Assembly (NCBI GenBank): GCA_963710665.1
Contig: CAVQBC010000006.1
Span: 62,001 to 126,000 of the forward strand
DNA from: CAVQBC01 sp963710665
GTDB lineage: Bacteria > Actinomycetota > Thermoleophilia > Solirubrobacterales > Solirubrobacteraceae
DNA: 64,000 nucleotides
Direction of reading: 5' to 3'
Shown: one piece after another, positions 61,328-64,000 of the stretch
Layout: every line of letters begins with the position of its first letter
Numbering within the stretch: the stretch's first letter is position 1
The notes under the pieces: model-generated
Told to the model about the DNA's origin: nothing
The model's input: the letters and a program-made list of their open reading frames with translations, nothing else
Database searches by the model: none
Position numbers and translations under genes: made by a program

Positions 61328-61804
61328 ATGCGCGCCGGGCCTCGTCCTCGGACGACGCCCACCAACCCGCACACGCAGCTCGACCAGCAGCCGGCCGATC
61401 CGCAAGTGATCGAGGAGCTGGCGCGCCGGGTCTTCGCTCTGCCGGGCGTGGTCGAGGCGCCGAGCCGCATCTCGGTGCCGGGCGCGCGGGCCCTCGTCCT
61501 CGACCCGGGCGAACCGGCCGGACCGCCGGAGGCCTTCCTGATCGATCGGGAGTTCGCCCACCTCCATCCCGATCCGGATCGCAGCCTGCACGCGATGCTG
61601 CCGATCGAGACCGCCGCCGAGGCCGTCGAGGCGGGCTGGGCGGAGCCTCACCCGGTCGCGCTGAGAGGCCTCATCCCACCGACCGCGGTGATGCTGTACG
61701 CACCGCGGGACGCGGCCGAGCTCGAGGTGGTCGAACGGCTGGTCCGCGCCTCGCACGCCTTCGCCCGCCCGGTGACCGACCCGACCCGAGAGGAGTCTCC
61801 GTGA
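61328..61804 (+). CDS. DUF5519-like (luciferase-domain) protein
   Basis: A 158-residue protein. The conserved stretch runs from IEELARRVFALPGVVEAPSR through ISVPGARALVLD, FLIDREFAHLHPDPDRSLHA and EAGWAEPHPVALRGLIPPTA to MLYAPRDAAELEVVERLVR, the layout of a small family labelled luciferase-like or DUF5519. HLHP with the surrounding charged residues looks like a ligand or metal site. Function unknown; no light-producing role is implied. ATG at 61328 is used; a GTG at 61310, overlapping the previous stop, is equally plausible and would couple the genes. Confidence 0.75.
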   Translation: MRAGPRPRTTPTNPHTQLDQQPADPQVIEELARRVFALPGVVEAPSRISVPGARALVLDPGEPAGPPEAFLIDREFAHLHPDPDRSLHAMLPIETAAEAVEAGWAEPHPVALRGLIPPTAVMLYAPRDAAELEVVERLVRASHAFARPVTDPTREESP

Positions 61805-61959
61805 CCGTCGCCCAGATGATCGCCCAGCTGCAGTTGTGCGAGCCCGACTTCGAGGTCCAGGTCCTCGAACCCCGCGACGAGCGCGACAGCGACGGGATGT
61901 TCACGGTCGGGGGCCTCGTCCCCGCCGACAAGGAGCCGGTGATGTTCATCACCGCGTGA
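61801..61959 (+). CDS. small hypothetical protein
   Basis: A 52-residue protein from a GTG that overlaps the preceding stop and follows GAGAGGAG. Sequence VTVAQMIAQLQLCEPDFEVQ, then a charged middle and FTVGGLVPADKEPVMFITA. It looks like a short alpha-beta protein, similar in style to phage- and actinobacterial proteins that open TVAQLIAxLxxxDPDxxV. No assigned role. Last gene of this coupled group. Confidence 0.65.
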   Translation: MTVAQMIAQLQLCEPDFEVQVLEPRDERDSDGMFTVGGLVPADKEPVMFITA

Positions 61960-61992
61960 GCGCGCGCGCGGCCGCCGCGAGCGCGCCGCCGC

Positions 61993-61998
61993 TACGCT
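61993..61998 (+). promoter_or_regulatory. -10 hexamer TACGCT, leaderless promoter candidate
   Basis: TACGCT ends 7 nt before the ATG at 62006; no Shine-Dalgarno between. The same hexamer precedes the gene at 26431. Confidence 0.5.
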
Positions 61999-62005
61999 GC
62001 CGCGC

Positions 62006-62437
62006 ATGACGCCCGAGAACGTCCCGCTCACCGGAGGCTGCGCCTGCGGCCTCGTCCGCTTCGAGGCCGACGAGCTGCTGTGGGCGTCGTTCTGCCACTG
62101 CCGGCGCTGCCAGCAGCGCACCGGGGCGCAGGCGTCGGTGCAGGCGCGCGTGGAGCCCGGCACCGTGCGGGTGACCGCCGGGGAGGACGAGCTGCGCGCG
62201 TGGGTGCCCGAGGGCGGGCTGCAGAAGGTCTTCTGCGGTGCGTGCGGCTCGGCGCTGTTCGGCAGCACGGCCGAGGGGGAGATCACCCGGGTGCGTCTCG
62301 GGGCGTTCGACGACGACCCGGGGATCCGGCCGGTCGTGCATCAGTTCGTCGCCTATGCCGCCCCGTGGGCGGACATCCCGGACGACGGCCTCCCGCGCTT
62401 CGAGGAGCAGCCGCCGGCGGGCGGCCCGCCGTTCTAG
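62006..62437 (+). CDS. GFA-family (glutathione-dependent formaldehyde-activating-like) zinc protein
   Basis: A 143-residue protein with the complete zinc-ligand set of the family: GGCACGLVRFEA, CHCRRCQQRTGAQ and VFCGACGSALFGS. The fold is a Mss4-like beta-tent. The founding enzyme adds glutathione to formaldehyde, but most members have no proven activity, and actinobacteria usually use mycothiol, so the true substrate is open. It has its own promoter-like hexamer and stands apart from the small genes before it. Confidence 0.88.
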   Translation: MTPENVPLTGGCACGLVRFEADELLWASFCHCRRCQQRTGAQASVQARVEPGTVRVTAGEDELRAWVPEGGLQKVFCGACGSALFGSTAEGEITRVRLGAFDDDPGIRPVVHQFVAYAAPWADIPDDGLPRFEEQPPAGGPPF

Positions 62438-62520
62438 CCGCCCGGGCAGGAGCGCGGTGATATCACCGGCGGTGCGGGCGGCTCTCCGCGAGCGCGCCGG
62501 ATCCGCCGGTCGGGACCGGG

Positions 62521-62994
62521 CTAGCTTGGCCAGGCCGCGATGAGCACGACGATCGCGATGATCCCGACGATCGCCATCACCACGAGGTTGGCCATCAGGA
62601 TGAGCGAGAGCTGGCTCCCGCGGTCGGGCGGCATCGCGAAGCGCGGGCCCGAGCGCTTGCGGGGCACGAGGTCGGTGGCCGCGGACGCCGTGCCGGCGTG
62701 CTTCGACGCGTCGGGCTCCGTCGCGCCCGGCGCCGGGGAGGCGGCCGGCGTCTCGGCCGACGGCAGCGCCGCCGGTTCTGGCGCCCGGCCGTTGGGGACC
62801 TTCTCGTCCGGGTGGCGCCAGGCCACGGCGCCCGCGAGGACGCCCACGATCAGCGAGTTGAGGCTGATCCCCTCGTTGTCGGCGGCCCTGGCGAGGTCGG
62901 CGTGGAGGGTCGGCGGCATGCGGACGAGCAGCCGCCCGCTATGGGTCGCCTCATCCTGCCGCTCTTCGGCCACCTGGCCCGGGCGCCGCGCCAT
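62521..62994 (-). CDS. ribbon-helix-helix (HicB/Arc-like) protein with C-terminal membrane anchor
   Basis: A 157-residue protein. Residues about 19-55 (SGRLLVRMPPTLHADLARAA then ISLNSLIVGVLA) match the Arc/HicB-type ribbon-helix-helix, which binds DNA as a dimer. A Pro/Ala/Ser-rich linker of about 70 residues leads to a hydrophobic helix at about 131-155 (LILMANLVVMAIVGIIAIVV). No HicA toxin gene is adjacent; instead it starts 9 bp after the sigma-factor gene and is in its operon. A membrane-held DNA-binding protein is the simplest reading. Confidence 0.82.
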   Translation of the reverse strand: MARRPGQVAEERQDEATHSGRLLVRMPPTLHADLARAADNEGISLNSLIVGVLAGAVAWRHPDEKVPNGRAPEPAALPSAETPAASPAPGATEPDASKHAGTASAATDLVPRKRSGPRFAMPPDRGSQLSLILMANLVVMAIVGIIAIVVLIAAWPS

Positions 62995-63003
62995 GCCCGG
63001 AAT

Positions 63004-63819
63004 CTACGCCCCCTCGTCCGGCCGTACAACTGGCCCTGGACCGATGTCGACCAGCGCGCCGCGCAGCTTGCTGAGCGCGCTGCGCATCAGGCGGGAGACG
63101 TGGACCTGCGAGAGCCCGACCTCGGTGGCGATCTCGCGCTGGTTGAGATCGCGGTAGAAGCGCAGGGCGAGGATCCGCCGCTCGCGCACGTCGAGCGTCC
63201 CGAGTGCGGCCGCGATCGTGGCGCGATCCTCGGCCGCGCCGATCGGATCCTCACGGACCGGCGGGGGCTCGTCGTCGCCGTCGGGGGCCAGCTGGGCGGG
63301 GATCCGGGCGGCTTCGGCGACCAGGGCCCCGACGACCTCGTCGGGCTCGAGGCCGGTCGCGTGGACGAGCTCGCGGGTGGTCGGGCTGCGGCCGGTCCGG
63401 GCGGTGAAGCCGGTCGCGACGTGGCGCACCTGCGCTCGCTGCTCCTGGAGCCGGCGGGGCACGCGGACCGCTGAGCAGCCGTCGCGGAGGTGGCGCTGGA
63501 TCTCCCCGACGATGGTCGGCACGGCATAGGCCTCGAAGCCCGCGCCGCGCCCGGGCTCGAAGCGGTCGACCGCGTGGATCAGCCCGATGCAGCCGACCTG
63601 GACGAGGTCGTCGATGGGCTCGCCCCGGCGCCTGAAGCGGCGGGCGAGGACCTCGACGAGCGGCACGTGCGCCTCGATCACGCGCCGCCGCGCCGCGAGG
63701 CTCCCGTGCTCGCGGTAGGCCTCGAGCAGGGCGTCCGGGCGGCGGCGGTCGGAGGCCAGGCGGGCGGCCCGGGCGCCGTCGGAGCGGGGGGCGAGCGTCG
63801 GGTCGTCGGTCGTGGCCAT
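63004..63819 (-). CDS. RNA polymerase sigma factor, SigB/SigF/SigG type
   Basis: A 271-residue group 3 sigma factor. Region 2 is DDLVQVGCIGLIHAVDRFEP with GFEAYAVPTIVGEIQRHLRD, region 3 runs through AVRVPRRLQEQRAQVR and the TGRSPTTRELVHATGLE motif, and region 4 is LNQREIATEVGLSQVHVSRL. Such factors serve stress or developmental regulons and are normally held by an anti-sigma factor, which is not seen in the window. The basic N-terminus is long (about 30 residues). A TAGGCT hexamer 6 nt upstream of the ATG supports the start. Confidence 0.93.
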   Translation of the reverse strand: MATTDDPTLAPRSDGARAARLASDRRRPDALLEAYREHGSLAARRRVIEAHVPLVEVLARRFRRRGEPIDDLVQVGCIGLIHAVDRFEPGRGAGFEAYAVPTIVGEIQRHLRDGCSAVRVPRRLQEQRAQVRHVATGFTARTGRSPTTRELVHATGLEPDEVVGALVAEAARIPAQLAPDGDDEPPPVREDPIGAAEDRATIAAALGTLDVRERRILALRFYRDLNQREIATEVGLSQVHVSRLMRSALSKLRGALVDIGPGPVVRPDEGA

Positions 63820-63825
63820 GGCGGA

Positions 63826-63831
63826 AGCCTA
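63826..63831 (-). promoter_or_regulatory. -10 hexamer TAGGCT upstream of the sigma-factor gene
   Basis: On the minus strand TAGGCT ends exactly 6 nt before the ATG at 63819. TTGCGA lies 18 bp further upstream and would make an acceptable -35 box, the best -35/-10 pair among these sites. Confidence 0.55.
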
Positions 63832-63946
63832 GTCACATTTAACCGAAAGTCGCAACCATCCGATGGCTCAGGTTGCGCGCGCTCGGGTAGGTGAATATGT
63901 GACGGCCCGAGCCCCGAGACCGGCGGCCCGGCCAGGAGCAGCGGAT

Positions 63947-64000
63947 ATGCCACGGACGACCCGGACAGCACGGAAGCCGATCCGCCGGCGCGGAAGCGCG
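63947..64000 (+). CDS. start of an unidentified gene (3' end outside window)
   Basis: An ATG at 63947 with CCAGGAGCAG as Shine-Dalgarno opens a frame reading MPRTTRTARKPIRRRG up to the window edge. The very basic start is too short to classify. It would be divergent from the sigma-factor gene. Confidence 0.35.
   Translation, partial: MPRTTRTARKPIRRRGSA

Noticed and set aside
62521..62994. A HicAB toxin-antitoxin module
   Set aside because: The protein has a HicB-like ribbon-helix-helix, but no hicA-like gene lies next to it and the protein ends in a membrane helix, so a toxin-antitoxin role is not supported.

Overview
The window is high-GC actinobacterial chromosome with GC-rich third codon positions and many GTG and TTG starts. 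Gene content and promoter style suggest Actinomycetota, probably the Thermoleophilia/Solirubrobacterales branch; this lineage call is an inference and no marker here proves it.

Left part (1-42.8 kb) is mostly well-preserved housekeeping sequence. After a partial alpha/beta hydrolase, an unknown Tat-type secreted protein, an exported repeat protein and a BrkB-like membrane protein, L35 and L20 genes lie directly upstream of a nearly gap-free run: tRNA/rRNA methyltransferase, pheS, pheT, argC, argJ, argB, argD and a Ca2+/H+ antiporter. Then follows a GntR-controlled catabolic cassette (CoA-transferase, HyuA, HyuB, an N-carbamoylsarcosine-amidase-like hydrolase, with an HMG-CoA-lyase-like gene converging on it), a homocysteine methyltransferase-like gene and argG. 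A 1.9k-residue coiled-coil protein built from 14- and 21-residue repeats and ending in SCP2-like modules comes next, followed by dnaE, endonuclease IV, gltX, an HDOD/LuxR fusion and a Na+/H+ antiporter gene broken by a single-base frameshift.

Middle part (42.8-56.4 kb) is accessory and decayed. A 2.2-kb IS21-family element (43359-45579) sits inside an HxlR-type regulator gene; its istA and istB are split by many single-base indels. Around it are remnants of a cytosine DNA methyltransferase, small broken genes, and later a C-terminal fragment of a RelA/SpoT-type protein. Between these remnants lie an MFS exporter, a GNAT/RraA-like pair and a large ATPase-LuxR regulator that seems to have two LuxR-type helix-turn-helix domains.

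Right part (56.4-64 kb) holds a minus-strand cassette for surface glycan synthesis (NAD-dependent sugar epimerase, membrane HEAT-repeat protein, processive GT2), a block of small plus-strand genes (DUF1801, NTF2-like, DUF5519-like, GFA family), and a SigB/F/G-type sigma factor followed by a ribbon-helix-helix protein with a C-terminal membrane anchor.

The most general signal is regulatory: at least twelve genes that begin transcription units have a TANNNT hexamer ending 6 to 11 nt before the start codon and no obvious Shine-Dalgarno, whereas several internal operon genes have a purine-rich Shine-Dalgarno. This is what is expected if leaderless transcription is the default in this organism, and it was also used to choose start codons.
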